A stretch of 64,000 nt of DNA from Marisa cornuarietis (lineage: Eukaryota > Mollusca > Gastropoda > Architaenioglossa > Ampullariidae): NCBI GenBank assembly GCA_004794655.1, contig SMMW01000622.1:12838501-12902500 (forward strand), read 5' to 3'. The translations under genes were made by a program, and so were the position numbers. This document shows, piece by piece, positions 52,991 through 64,000 of the stretch. The notes beneath the pieces are model-generated. The model was not told the DNA's origin and searched no databases. It was given only the letters and a program-made list of their open reading frames with translations. How positions within the stretch are numbered: position 1 is the stretch's first letter; every line of letters begins with the position of its first letter.

Positions 52991-53039
52991 TGTGTCTTTC
53001 AAACGAAAAGACTTTTTCCATGAGCACTAGTCCTAAACA

Positions 53040-56000
53040 TAGTACAAGTGTTACTTATCCCCTTTCTTTCTCTATCCTTGTATATTTCTTCATTACTGTC
53101 GATATCCCTGTGTTGATACTTTTTAACTACCTCTCGGCATTATTGTCAAATCTGTGTCTTCACTGCTATTTGTACTTCATCCTTATTGTTGACCGTTTTA
53201 TAAAAATACAGGGCGAGCAACAGGGCCTCCTACGCCACCCTCTGGTGTCACTAGCAATTATCTTGTCTAAGGCGAACACGGGTGTAGTCTGACACAAGAA
53301 AACCATTTTTGTGACCTTTGAATGTCTTTTCACCAACCAACGTCCTCACCTAATCTCGATCTAAATAACTTCAATCATGAAATATTTTCGAACTGGGTTT
53401 AAATTAAAGAAAAATAGCATTCGCTCATTTTCATTTAATTATTGTTTTTGTTCGTCTACAATGAATGTCACTATCTTTCCTTTAAAAAGCTGTCGTGCAG
53501 CAGGGTGGTTTCTGGAGGAAGTTGAAGCAGTCTCCTTCGGTCATTTGTCAAAAGACCCCGACGATCATCACAAGTCTTGCGCTATAACCCTCTGAACATA
53601 ACTTCCATACAAGCCGATAACAGAGCAAGAGCTGGACGGTTGTTTTCTTTTATCAGAAAGTGGCTCTATCTTGTGGTTGTTCGCACCGTCGGCGATGAAG
53701 GGGTTGAGGGAGAAAAGGCTTCGGAGAAAACCTGACGACCGGTCAACAGGTGAGAAGTAGCTGCACCCCCGAGACAGATCCAAACCCAAGGACCTTCACG
53801 ACAGCGGTGACAAGCAAATGTTTTACGGCTACGGTACCAGACCATCCCTCTCTGGCAAGCCTGCACTGGTGTGGGGCTGGGGTGAGGTTGTAGAGAGTCT
53901 AGGTCGACTCAGTGTATGTATACCCCCCCCACACACACACACACACACGACCCTCCCTGTGATGTTGTCGTTCGACGTAAGGTTGCTCAAGGACAGCTCT
54001 CGAGCGACTGACGTGACAAAAAGGGGGACCAACTGAGGGCCGCTATTTACCCTATTGACAGCCGGCCTCTTGTGTCGGTATTTTTAAAAGAGCCAATCAA
54101 ATCTAAGCACCATCCCTTTCACCTTCGCGGTCACCAGAGCCTCAGCAGGCAGAGCAAGATACTTCTGCTGCTCGCGTTGCTGCCGAACGAACGGAAGCCC
54201 GGAAAAAAAGGGTTACATTGGGGTGGCGGGCGGGTGGAAGAGGTAGAGAATCTTCCTTAGTCGGAAACTCAATCTCCACGCTTCCAGCCAATCTGCTGTT
54301 CAAATGACGTCATTTCACCTGCCATCCTTCCTAAACCGTGCAACTGAACTTATCTCACGCCTGCGCTAACTAGAATATGACATCGTCAGTTATTTTACTT
54401 CTACGGGATACTAAAACAAAAACTGCATTAAAGTGGTTTGCGCTTCAGCGCTGTCATAGTTAAGACTGTTGAGATAAAACCCCAAACACCGCTTTCTTGT
54501 TCGCGATGGTAGTTTCAAAGTCAAGGAAAGCGGTTGCCTACTTCCTTTGAAGATCTTATCGTGTAAGCCAGAAACGACGACAAGAAGCCGCCAACAACAC
54601 TTGTCCTTCCTTCATTCCTTCCGCTTTTTTAACGCTCTTCCACCGAGCCCAGATTTGTCAAGTAAACTTTGAACAGGCAACCAAAGCCCACTATGCTGCT
54701 GACTGTGTTACCACCACAACTCCCCCCCCCCCGGCTCTCCAACACACACAAACACAATGTCACCAAAACCGCTACAGGTCACGCTTAAATACTAATGATC
54801 TTTTTGGTTTGTCCTTTTATGGTCGGCAATCAAAATGCAGTACATCAACTGAAACTGCTGTAGCACAGTAGATTAAGAAACAGTTTTGAATGCGAAAGTT
54901 GCGGATTCGATTTTAAGCGGATGCATGGTATGCATGTTTTTTTTTAATTTTTACTTTTTTATGTTGAGGGTAAACTAAACCTTTACACTCAAGATAAAAA
55001 GTGGCCCTCACTGGAGCTTTTGACGTGTATCCACACGCCTTCTTCAGCAACTAAAAGCCAAGCGACTGGTGTGTTCAGTGCTCACACCATCCTAAGATGA
55101 ACTCAGGGCATGTGACTGAATAAGACTTTTGTAGACTGCCGGCAGTTGGTGTCACCCTCGGTCTCTATTGAGGGAAGGTTTTGTAGCGGTGATGTGAATA
55201 GCTTCCTTCCACCCCTCCCTCTCTGAAACCACCCAGCCTCGCGGCCCAAGATGGTGATCATCCAGGTAGAAGACATGTCTGGCTTTTTGCAAATGTTCCC
55301 CCCATCGGCAAGGACACCCTTACCCCCGCTCAAACACACTCACACCTGCTATCCATAGCAAGAAAAAGTAGGGAAAGGTGTGTGTGTGTGTGTGTGCTCG
55401 GGCGCGCGTACGTATGTTTTAGCTTGTTAATTCGACAAGGGTTAGGTTAGGTTTTAAATGTTCGAGCAAAATGATTGAACAGAGAAAACTCTCTGCTAAG
55501 ATCAAGGTTTAGTAGTCGGCAGCCGCGCGTTGGGCTGTTTGCGCACGCCTAAAACAGACCAGTGCCAATTTACACTCTCCACTCGGACTCCAGGTAGTGC
55601 CATTTCCTACCTCTCAACGGCTCACTTTCCTGGCGCTGGCCTTGAGGCGGTATCCCAAGGTCACCTTACTTAAGGCGAGAAAACACTTGAAGACATCAGT
55701 CTGCCCTCTTACCTCTGCATCACCGAGGAGATGGAGAAACTGCGAGGAATTCTCAGCCTAACAAATGAAAGGGGCCTGCTTTATGGTTCACAGCTTAGCT
55801 ACGTTCACGATGACAGGCCAAAGAAGCTTGGCCGAGCATAGTGGACTCAACAAAATCAGCATTCTTGTCTCAGCAGCGCCTGTTTTGGTCAACGCAACGA
55901 ACTGATGAACTGTTATACCTGGCCACACAAGAATGTGTATAGTGCCGTGTCGGCAGCACCCGACTAACGAGCGCTTTTTAGTCGCAACGCCTATGTACAA

Positions 56001-56080
56001 CACTGTATTTCATCCGGCAGCACCTAAAAGCAGCGCTGATTTTTATAGCTGACCAAACCTGACCACAGTGCTGGGATTTA
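53040..56080. other. Unassigned DNA
   Basis: No gene was found. It contains a CA run at 53931-53949, GT runs near 55379-55396, a C run at 54722-54733, and a diverged tRNA-like minus-strand segment around 53660-53850 that may be an old SINE copy. Confidence 0.4.
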
Positions 56081-56083
56081 ATC

Positions 56084-56254
56084 GGGCGGTCCGGAGATGC
56101 AACGGTTAGCGCCTGTCACCAATACAGTGAGGACTGGCTGTCCTGGGTTCAGACCTCGTCTCGGGCACGCCGTTTTTTCTCTGCATGTAGCATGTTAGCT
56201 GCCTTGCCGTGATATAGCCTTAGTTGCTGGGTCGGCGTAAACCACAATTCCCTC
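56084..56254 (+). mobile_element. SINE-like repeat copy
   Basis: The head reads GGAGATGCAACGGTTAGCGC and CCTGGGTTCAGACCTCGTCT. The body ends GCCGTGATATAGCCTTAGTT and GGCGTAAACC. It is the best preserved of the four copies seen, the others being at 44089, 46713 and 46868. Confidence 0.7.
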
Positions 56255-57049
56255 CTTCCCCTGCCTTTAATCGGCAGCACCTGAGTGCAGCGCTATTTTA
56301 GTCCACAGTACCTGTCTATACAGCGCTAACCCTATCTACTTTCTGTACCCGTGGCAAGTTGCACGATGGCCATAGGAAGATCAGATGTGCGTAGCCCTTT
56401 CAACAGGTTTACGGTGGGTGTTATTCAAGAAAGAAAACCTAACCAGTATCAAAATGCTTCTTGAATAAACACGGAAGGAAACACTAACATATTAAGTGTC
56501 AAAATATCAGGCGCAAGCATTTTTGCGTTCATTTGCCCACCCACCCCCACACACGCACATACATGAGAGTGAAAGAGATTCCGCGCGCGCACGCACACAC
56601 ACATGTGTCTGAAAGATTACACACACACACACCAGCTGGCCAGATAACACGGCGCTCGTCATAGCCACAAAAAACTCCATAAAGCGAGGGGAGACGAACA
56701 ACACCCGCCTGCATGCGGTCTCCTTCCACACAATCCCTTCGCGCCACCTCGCCTTTCAGGGAGATTAATCTCAAGGTCTTATGATGTAAATGGGATTAGT
56801 CACTGCCTGCAGAGCCTTGCTAACGCTGAACTAGTGATCACTACAAAATCATGTAATAAAATCTTCTCCAGGGTCCCCTTAATGCCGCTTCCTCTTTTTA
56901 ATACTTCAGTCATACTAACAAGGGAAAAAGTCGCTTCATTAGTCTCTTTGGGGCGACATGTTATACCCACTCAAGGACGTTATTAAAAATAAAGTTCCCC
57001 CACCCACCTCAACCTCGTGTGCTGGCCACTTTTAATGGTTGTTAACCCG

Positions 57050-58560
57050 TACTTCAAAATTTAAAGACAGTTAAAAATATATTTTTAATGTAAGAAGTGA
57101 AACTCTTTTTAAAAAAGGCACTGAAAAAGCATTCCAAATTCAACTGGACATACCTTGATGTCAGAATAACGTCAATGAGATGGATTAGCAACTGAAGAAG
57201 CAAATCAAGTAAAATGAGCTATTTTTTAATTGCCCCACCTTCCAAGAACACTATTATGTTTTTAAAAAATTGTTAATGCCTCTCTGTCTGAGCTGCAAAA
57301 TTCATCAGATGAAAAATCCCCTTTATCTGAGTCAAAAGCATTTTTACTACAGTTATCTGCCAGTTTACAAGGTAATAGCTCTCATCCACCATATAATGTA
57401 AATTACAGGGAATCACACTCAATATGCTACATAAATTACAAGGTTTTCAACCAGTGGGAAATGGTGAAACTTAGCAAGCAAAGCCTGCAATAAATAAAAT
57501 AAACACGTGATGGAGACCTTTCCAAATTAACATTTTAATGTCTATACACTTCACATCACTACCACCCATCCCAAAGAGAAATGGCTTATGTAAAATACTT
57601 CTGTCTGCTGAATATGTGTGCTAATAAAGCATAATAGACCTGTAACGTGCACATTGAGTTTGCCCATTTTGTTCAAGGAGGAGACTTTTATGACACTCTC
57701 AATGTTGTGTATTGTATAACCATTTTTCCATTTTTGTCTAACTCTGCATTCTGCCTTTCTTTTGTAAAGGGTACTGGGCTATCTACTAAGTAGGAAAATG
57801 CATTATATAAATGACATTTACTATATTTTATCAATATTTCATGCTGATTATAGTATCTAAAATAAAACTCCATGCCATTAGGTATATCTACTGAGCACAA
57901 GTACAAAGAATAGATGTGACCTCCAGTCTACTCTTGCTTCCCCTTCTGTACTGAATGAATGTTTTTAAGATTGAAAAGTGTCTGTGTATGGCATGTATGT
58001 CATGCCATGTTGATTATTGTGTTCATAAAAAAACAAAGAATAGATGTGAAAGTTCATCACTTTTAAAAAGTATATCTTTACACCAAGCTCCATATTTGCA
58101 GGAGAAGAGACAGTATAAACCACATCCTCTTGCCAATCCATGTTCTGTGCTTTGCAGAGAACTTTTTTTTTAGTTCCTAATGAGTAGTGTGTATTCCTAA
58201 AATGTTCACATCCAGTGACAGTACACTGACCTAGATATGCTGAGAGAACATTTTTCGCTTATAATCTCATTATGGACTCATCAGTATTCTTCCACAGTAT
58301 TCAAAACATTTTTTCAAACCTTGTCTCACATTAGTAAAACATGAGAGAAAAAAATAACGTCAACTTACGTCAGCAGCTTACATTTCTGGAATAAGCTGAT
58401 TAACTAAAGCCCTAACAGTTTCCATAATACATTCTCTCCTCCCCCTTCCTTCATCTTAGGATAAAAATAGGTTCAGTTTAACAGTTTAAAAAAAATTCCT
58501 GGCATTTCTAAAAATATACTATGTGAAGTTAAACATCACTTCTTCCAGCAGATCACTGAC
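57050..58560. other. AT-rich, CpG-poor DNA
   Basis: Almost no CpG dinucleotides occur and no repeat or exon was recognised. The composition resembles the UBE2E 3' region at 24.1-28.7 kb, so this may be transcribed or long-methylated sequence. Confidence 0.35.
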
Positions 58561-58620
58561 AGTTGCATGTTTTTCTGTCTCGTCCATGGATGTACGTCGA
58601 GTTTTGGTTTCTCTTAAATT

Positions 58621-58661
58621 TATGTCTTTTCCTGCTTGGTATTACTACTTTCTTTCTGATG
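58621..58661 (+). repeat. 41-bp exact direct repeat, copy 1
   Basis: The stretch from TATGTCTTTTCCTGCTTGGT to TTTCTTTCTGATG is repeated exactly at 61973-62013. Flanks are unrelated apart from a few bases. Confidence 0.9.
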
Positions 58662-59284
58662 TTCGCCTCCGTTATGGATAAATTCTTCAGTGTTTGTGCT
58701 GCGTCATCTCTTACCATACATATCTTCTTCCACTAACGGCTACTGTCTCCTGTTCTTTGTTCTGCCTTCTTGCTTTGATTTTTGACTGTACAGGATTCTG
58801 CGCTTCTCTCACTGACATTTTAACTGTTCTAGCATTGTGGACCATTGGTGACCAATGTGGACTATGGCGTTTTCTATTTTTGATTTACGAACCACGTATG
58901 TTGCTACATGTTCTGTAGATTTGATTCTGGATCTATGCGCTGCAGCGATGTCGTCTGGTGATGAGATGTGTTCGTGACAGCCAGCATCCGTGCGTGTAAC
59001 TGGACTGCTGTCGCCTTCCCGTCTTCAGTGCCACGGCTGTGCTCTGTGCTGTGTTGCCAACAAACTTCAAATTCGGTATTCCGACGAACCTTTCGTTTTA
59101 CTGGCCTACACTTGACATTGCTACAAGACATTGCTTATACCGATCCTTGCTTTGCGAAGATCAAAGGAAAGTTCGGTGCTGGCGTGAAGGGAGTGAGTGT
59201 AAATAATAACGATAAGAACACTGAAATTTACTGTGTTTGAGATCAACATCCATTATTATTATGTTTGTGTGGGTTTTTTTTTTT

Positions 59285-59350
59285 TAGCCTCCCTTTAAAA
59301 GCGGGAAAAAGCGCTATACAAATCAACTTCATTATTATTATTATTAAATG
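59285..59350 (+). mobile_element. LINE-type 3' tail
   Basis: AAAGCGGGAAAAAGCGCTAT, then ACAAATCAACTTCATTATTA and more TTA units, is the typical tail of several invertebrate LINEs and their SINEs. No coding part was recognised upstream. Confidence 0.45.
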
Positions 59351-59658
59351 TTGGATGTGATGCATTATTATTAAATGCTGGATATAACGATTTTAATTTA
59401 TGACAATTAGTTTCCTGTATACAATGCTCAGAATTTTTAAATTACCCATTGTTGAAGCGTACATACAACCAAATTTTATCATTAAAAATATCACATGTAT
59501 ACTACTAACGTAGAACAGGTTCTTTAATGAATGGATAGCAGCCCTAAATTTCTGTATATCGATCTCTATATAGGTCAGTGTTACAATAGGGTTCACGTCT
59601 CCATTTTATGCATAAATATGCCTTCAATTCCACATTAAACAGGCCCACACAGCCACTT

Positions 59659-59925
59659 TCATACAGAAAACAAGAAACGAGGAAAAAAGTTATGCAACCG
59701 AGCCCAGGCGCGTTCATCATTTCCTCTGCACAACACACTTTTCGTGGGTCCGCCGACGACATACGGTACTTTCACTTTGGGGAAAAGTTTCCCATCAACA
59801 AAATTGTAACCGAGTAAACTTTGTAAATGTCCTCTCCACACCAACTGCGCTGCACATTTTGCCAGCGTGTGCGCGATTCTATTTAGATGTACAACGGTCT
59901 CATTTACGGTAACGTTGTCCACCAT
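59659..59925 (-). CDS. Candidate 5' exon or small gene of unknown function
   Basis: A minus-strand frame of 88 codons starts with an ATG at 59925. It reads MVDNVTVNETVVHLNRIAHT, continues LAKCAAQLVWRGHLQSLLGY and KLFPKVKVPYVVGGPTKSVL, and ends in a hydrophobic tail before TGA. The first 75 residues look like coding sequence, with a likely amphipathic helix near residues 10-30. I recognise no family. A GTATGT donor inside (at about 59766-59761) would end an exon after KVKVP. A short upstream ORF (MVLEEVWLEAA) stops two bases before the ATG. The surrounding patch keeps CpGs between CpG-poor blocks, as at the candidate promoter near 23.1 kb. It could also be a chance frame. Confidence 0.3.
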   Translation of the reverse strand: MVDNVTVNETVVHLNRIAHTLAKCAAQLVWRGHLQSLLGYNFVDGKLFPKVKVPYVVGGPTKSVLCRGNDERAWARLHNFFPRFLFSV

Positions 59926-60979
59926 ATTTAAGCAGCCTCTAGCCAGACCTCTTCAAGAACCATTTCTGTGCTCTTTTTAAAATCAGAAAACTCTTGGGCT
60001 GTCGCTTGCGTGAATCTTACTTGTCGGAACTTCAAAGAATCATTTTACAGCTGGCGACATAATCACCCGTGTCTAGTCTTTTGACGTGCAAACTTAGTCA
60101 CCTGACAGGATATGGCGGTCTGCCGTGAGTGAGTGAGAGAGTGCGAGCGAGCTTCGAAAACCATGCTTTTCAGCTCATTTCATGCTTCCCTTCGAGCTGG
60201 GGGGGGAAGGTGCACAGAAGAGGGGTAGTGAGGGTCTGAGAGATGTGTGCATGTTGTGAGGCTATATTGAGCATACAGCCACAGGCACTCGATTCAGGCC
60301 GTAGCTGAACAACAATACTCTTACAGAAATACGCCTGTACTTCGTGAGTCAGCACGACTGATGGTTTTGATAACTCGACCCGAAAATAACTCACGTCAAA
60401 GACTATAATGTTGTGCCTATGTTCCCGCACATTTCTCGTGCATTCCGTTAAAAAATACCAGACTATATATATATATAAAAGAACTCTGATGTTGCTCTTC
60501 GTGTACCCGTCGTTATCTGTAAACTCGTGCAATGCTGTTTGGCTGACGGATGAAGCAAGAAACAAACTAAGCACTCGACTGCTGTACTTCCCTAAAAAAA
60601 ATTAATAAATAAATAATTTCCCTGTATATGACATTATCCGGCTTGATTGATATGGACTGTACAGCATCCCAATAAGAACTGCGGTTGGAGCTAGCAATTA
60701 ACATTTATGTAATTAGATTCTCACAAGCTTCTACATTTTAAACAAAAGACGCCGTCTCACCATTTCCTTTTCTCTGCAGCAAACCGGGGACATTGCGTCA
60801 TCACACCTTTCCTTTTTCTGCTACACCCCCTCCTCTCACTCTTCCCTTCCCCCTATCCGTGTTTTTTCATCCCCACAGCTTCGCACAAGCACGTACATGC
60901 ACAGAATAAACAAACACCTGACGAATCCTGCTACCCATTCCTTCCTCTCTCCTGTTTCTTTCTGTGATGAGCTTTTACT

Positions 60980-63600
60980 TGAGAAGTTGACTAGGGCATG
61001 TTCAGAGGAACTAAAGTTAGGACCTCTGCAAGGGTAGTTCCAGACAATTTACTTACAATCTTTAGCATACTCCATGAAGCATATTTACAGTACATCATAT
61101 AATTCTAAAACTAAGATCACATAAATTCAATTTCTGCTCTAAATAGTGAATTTGATTTTTTTTTTTTAGTTGAGGTGGAGAGTGATGCTTTGTAATGAGA
61201 TGAATATCTAAGTTGCCAAAATATTTTCCTAAAAATAAATCCAAATTGTAAGTCTGCCTAATGTTCCAAATACCATGAATTCATGATTGGACCTGGATTT
61301 TTTAAAAATTGTATAACTACACACATCTTCACACAAAATTAAATCTTTTGAATTAGTGATGCAATAATGACATAAAATGGCCTGTGTACAGTAAACAAGT
61401 CAATAATCCTTTTCTTACAGTTATTGCTTACAAACGTAATATTATACTGCTCTTACTGCACAGGTATTTGTGTTGGGCTTGATGACAAAGCACTACACTG
61501 GCATAGTCATGTTGATGCTGTGTACAAAAGCATGCAATCTATACCTATTCTTCTCAGGAAACTTACATCAGTTAATGTGTGAAACAGTGAACAAGATGCC
61601 ATGCATGCTTTATCAGGATGTTGATAGCATGCAGTGCTGAGGATGTAATTCACAAGTAGGTGATATATGAAGATTAAATAAACTGATTAGGAAAGCCAGA
61701 CCATCTGTTGGTCAAGAGTCTAGACCAAGCTGAGGCTACTCATAAGCAAAGACTGCTGTGACGTTTAGGTGCATTATGTTTAACCATAAACACCCTCTGC
61801 ATAGCACTCTCTTGGAACTGCACTGGTCTTTCTGTCACAGATTTATCCTTTTCAGGTGCAGAACTAAGCATTATACATCCCCATTTATTCCCATACCAGT
61901 CAAATATCTAAAGGAAGAAACTTTTAAATCTGAATGTATCTGTGTTACTCGTGTTACTCTGTATTATGTCTTTTCCTGCTTGGTATTACTACTTTCTTTC
62001 TGATGAATGAAAAAGTATCATTATTTGTTGTCTTCTTAGTGAACTAATACTTAGTTATAATAAACTGACTATTCTGAGTGAATGTGACATTTATGTGTCT
62101 TTTATTATTAATAAACTTAAGTGATGTACATTTTGGCAAAAATCAATAAATCATTGTCAATGTCAAATAGTAGCTCCTATTTGTCATGGCGGAAATAGCT
62201 GAGAGGCATGTAAAGACTGTTAAAAGTATATTTATGTCCTGATCAAGTTGTTATATCTAAAAGATGCTAAAGAAACAAGTCACAACTGTTATTTTAAAAA
62301 CTATGACAGTAAAAAGCACACTCACTGTTCAACACCACCACCCCCTGCCAACCATCATTTTACCTCTCACCACTCCTTACGAGTTTTATTCTAAAAGGTG
62401 GTGCTTAATTCTGCACCATTAAATCTGCCTAAAGATACATTAATACATATTTTCATAGAGATTCACTTATTTACAAAGTTAAGAATAGTTATATGCTGAT
62501 ATAACAACAAGATCACACACACACACATGCATACAAATATATTTCAGGATCACCTTTCTGTTTTCTCAACCTACTTCCTCATAAGCAGATTCATAGGAAC
62601 TGTGTGTAGCATAAAGCAGCATGATCCCACCCACCCACCCCAAAAAAGCCCATTTCAATCACCACCCACCACCAAGAAATAACATCCCCCTCAACATGAT
62701 ATACCATGCCATGATATGGGAAGAAAACTTAATATTAGCCTTGTTCTTTGCCAATTCAGCTGCTAATAGTTTACAGTATCAATGTAGCTAGATCAAATCT
62801 GCATCAGTTCAGAAGGTTAAAAAAATCGTCACTTGGAAATATGCAAGATGGAGTAATAGCAAAGCATTTGCATTAAGTAACTCACATAAATTTGTATGCA
62901 ACATTTTGCTGTCTAATATACGCATCTGAGTGGAAAATATTATTCCATTCTCAATATCAGTTAAGGTCAACACTATGCACAAATCAATCTGTTATGAAAC
63001 CCCTTTTATTGCTTGACTCTAAAAAAAACGGCTATCATCAGTTAGGAAAGTTTTTCAGGTGCTAAAAAATTGTTTTGCCTTTTCTTTCCAACAGCTCTCC
63101 ACTCTAACATTAATAATGTGCTAAATGATGTTCTTTATGTTACTACAAGAACAGAGCATGTTTTTTAACTAGTAATAATTTAAAGTGAAATATCTGGATG
63201 TTTTTAATGTTTGCTGACTGATGATGGACATGTAGAAATAGTTATAAGACTGCACCAAAAATACACTATCAGAAAAAATATTTTGTAACAGCCCAGCAAC
63301 TGAAAACTAACATCAGTTGGTTTTCTGAAAAAAGTGCACTTTTTGGGTGAAATAATATGTGCTACTGAATTATTACTGCATTAACTTTCAAAGGGTTTTA
63401 ACATGGTATATCTATTGTAATTCATTTCTTTCTGAACTGAATAGTGCTTAGGGACTTTTTTTGTTGAAACAAAAGGATGCAAGAAGAATGTCAACATTTA
63501 CTTGCTTTCAGTACCTCTGTTAATACTGCTTAACTACTGTCTAGCCATTCTGTATCAGATATCAGCCGAATCAATGGCAGTCATTAAACTGTAAATTCTT
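60980..63600. other. AT-rich, CpG-poor DNA
   Basis: This is similar in composition to 57.05-58.56 kb and 24.1-28.7 kb. Several AATAAA hexamers occur on the plus strand (for example near 62059 and 62110). No exon was recognised. It may be UTR or intron of a gene outside the window. Confidence 0.35.
61973..62013 (+). repeat. 41-bp exact direct repeat, copy 2
   Basis: Exact copy of 58621-58661 in the same orientation, 3.35 kb away. Confidence 0.9.
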
Positions 63601-63639
63601 CCTCCGCCTTGTGACTGCTGATAAACTGCACGCGGTCAA

Positions 63640-63839
63640 AGCATGCATGAGGCTAAAAGGGAGGACACACGGGAACCCAAGTCACCGAAATGCACAAGCC
63701 GCATGAAATACATCCAGCAATGGCTTGAGCTACTGATTATTTTACCACACAATGTAAAACGGTTTCACGGTGGAAACTCCTTTCGGAGTTCGGATGCAGG
63801 CCTCGTAGCTACTACAAGAAGTTAAAAAAAAAAAAAAAA
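63640..63839 (+). mobile_element. Possible retroposon 3' end with poly-A
   Basis: A GC-richer segment of about 180 bases interrupts the AT-rich block and ends in AAGTT followed by 16 A residues at about 63823-63838. A poly-A end on a compositionally distinct segment suggests a retroposed sequence. No source was recognised. Confidence 0.3.
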
Positions 63840-64000
63840 GCCAAACCCGACACTAATAGGTCATGGGCCTTGAGACAGGGGGGTAAGTCACCCCTAATGT
63901 GGGTACGAGGATTGTGCAGTGATGTCATAGTGTCTGAAACATTGGGTAGATGTGTGGGTCAATGGACTGGTGGCATGAAGTTCATGGTATATCTCACGAC

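Noticed and set aside
53040..54380. Other AG donors (near 53129, 53347 and 54318) as the end of the UBE2E N-terminal exon
   Set aside because: The phase-2 frames before them meet stops within a few codons or lack an ATG, and none resembles the family tail.

Overview
The window is animal nuclear DNA. It has split genes with GT-AG introns, long AT-rich non-coding stretches, microsatellites, decayed non-LTR retrotransposons, tRNA-derived SINE-like repeats and palindromic DNA elements. Nothing bacterial, viral or plasmid-like was seen. The types of LINE, SINE and gene fragment are those I associate with lophotrochozoan invertebrates, most likely a mollusc. That placement is inference from family resemblance, because no database search was possible.

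The one gene I can name with confidence is a UBE2E-class ubiquitin-conjugating enzyme (E2) on the minus strand. Three coding exons join in frame through consensus splice sites: 48825-48875, 30951-31083 and 28708-28965, which carries the stop. Together they give almost the whole catalytic core, about 147 residues. The N-terminal exon was not found. The intron between the first two visible exons is about 17.7 kb and is full of repeats. A long CpG-poor stretch after the stop (about 28.7 to 24.1 kb) is probably 3' UTR.

Just downstream, at 22.8-23.4 kb, a patch that keeps its CpGs holds an E-box (TCACGTGA), an upstream ORF, and a likely first coding exon (22961-23029) with a perfect GTAAGT donor, all on the minus strand. 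A coding-like exon of unknown function lies at 1-178, also minus, and is phase-compatible with it. The two may belong to one gene lying tail to head behind the E2 gene. A second CpG-retaining patch near 59.7-60.2 kb carries an 88-codon minus-strand ORF and may be another 5' gene end.

Layout: 0-0.2 kb unknown exon; 3.5-7.5 kb two LINE remnants back to back, one interrupted by a nested insertion containing a perfect 70-bp inverted repeat; 9.8 kb tRNA-derived SINE; 12-13.4 kb two fold-back elements, one with telomere-like sequence in its loop; 18.9-19.4 kb and 41.1-41.6 kb two inverted copies of a transposon-associated gene 5' end; 22.9-23.2 kb candidate promoter; 24.1-48.9 kb UBE2E gene with repeats in its introns; 49.4-53 kb three LINE 3' fragments; 44-57 kb a SINE-like family; 57-64 kb AT-rich DNA around a possible promoter.

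I did not find a convincing new multi-gene system. The most unusual structures are the palindromic elements, especially the one that encloses a tiny gene-like unit (start codon, short GT-AG interval, stop, AATAAA).
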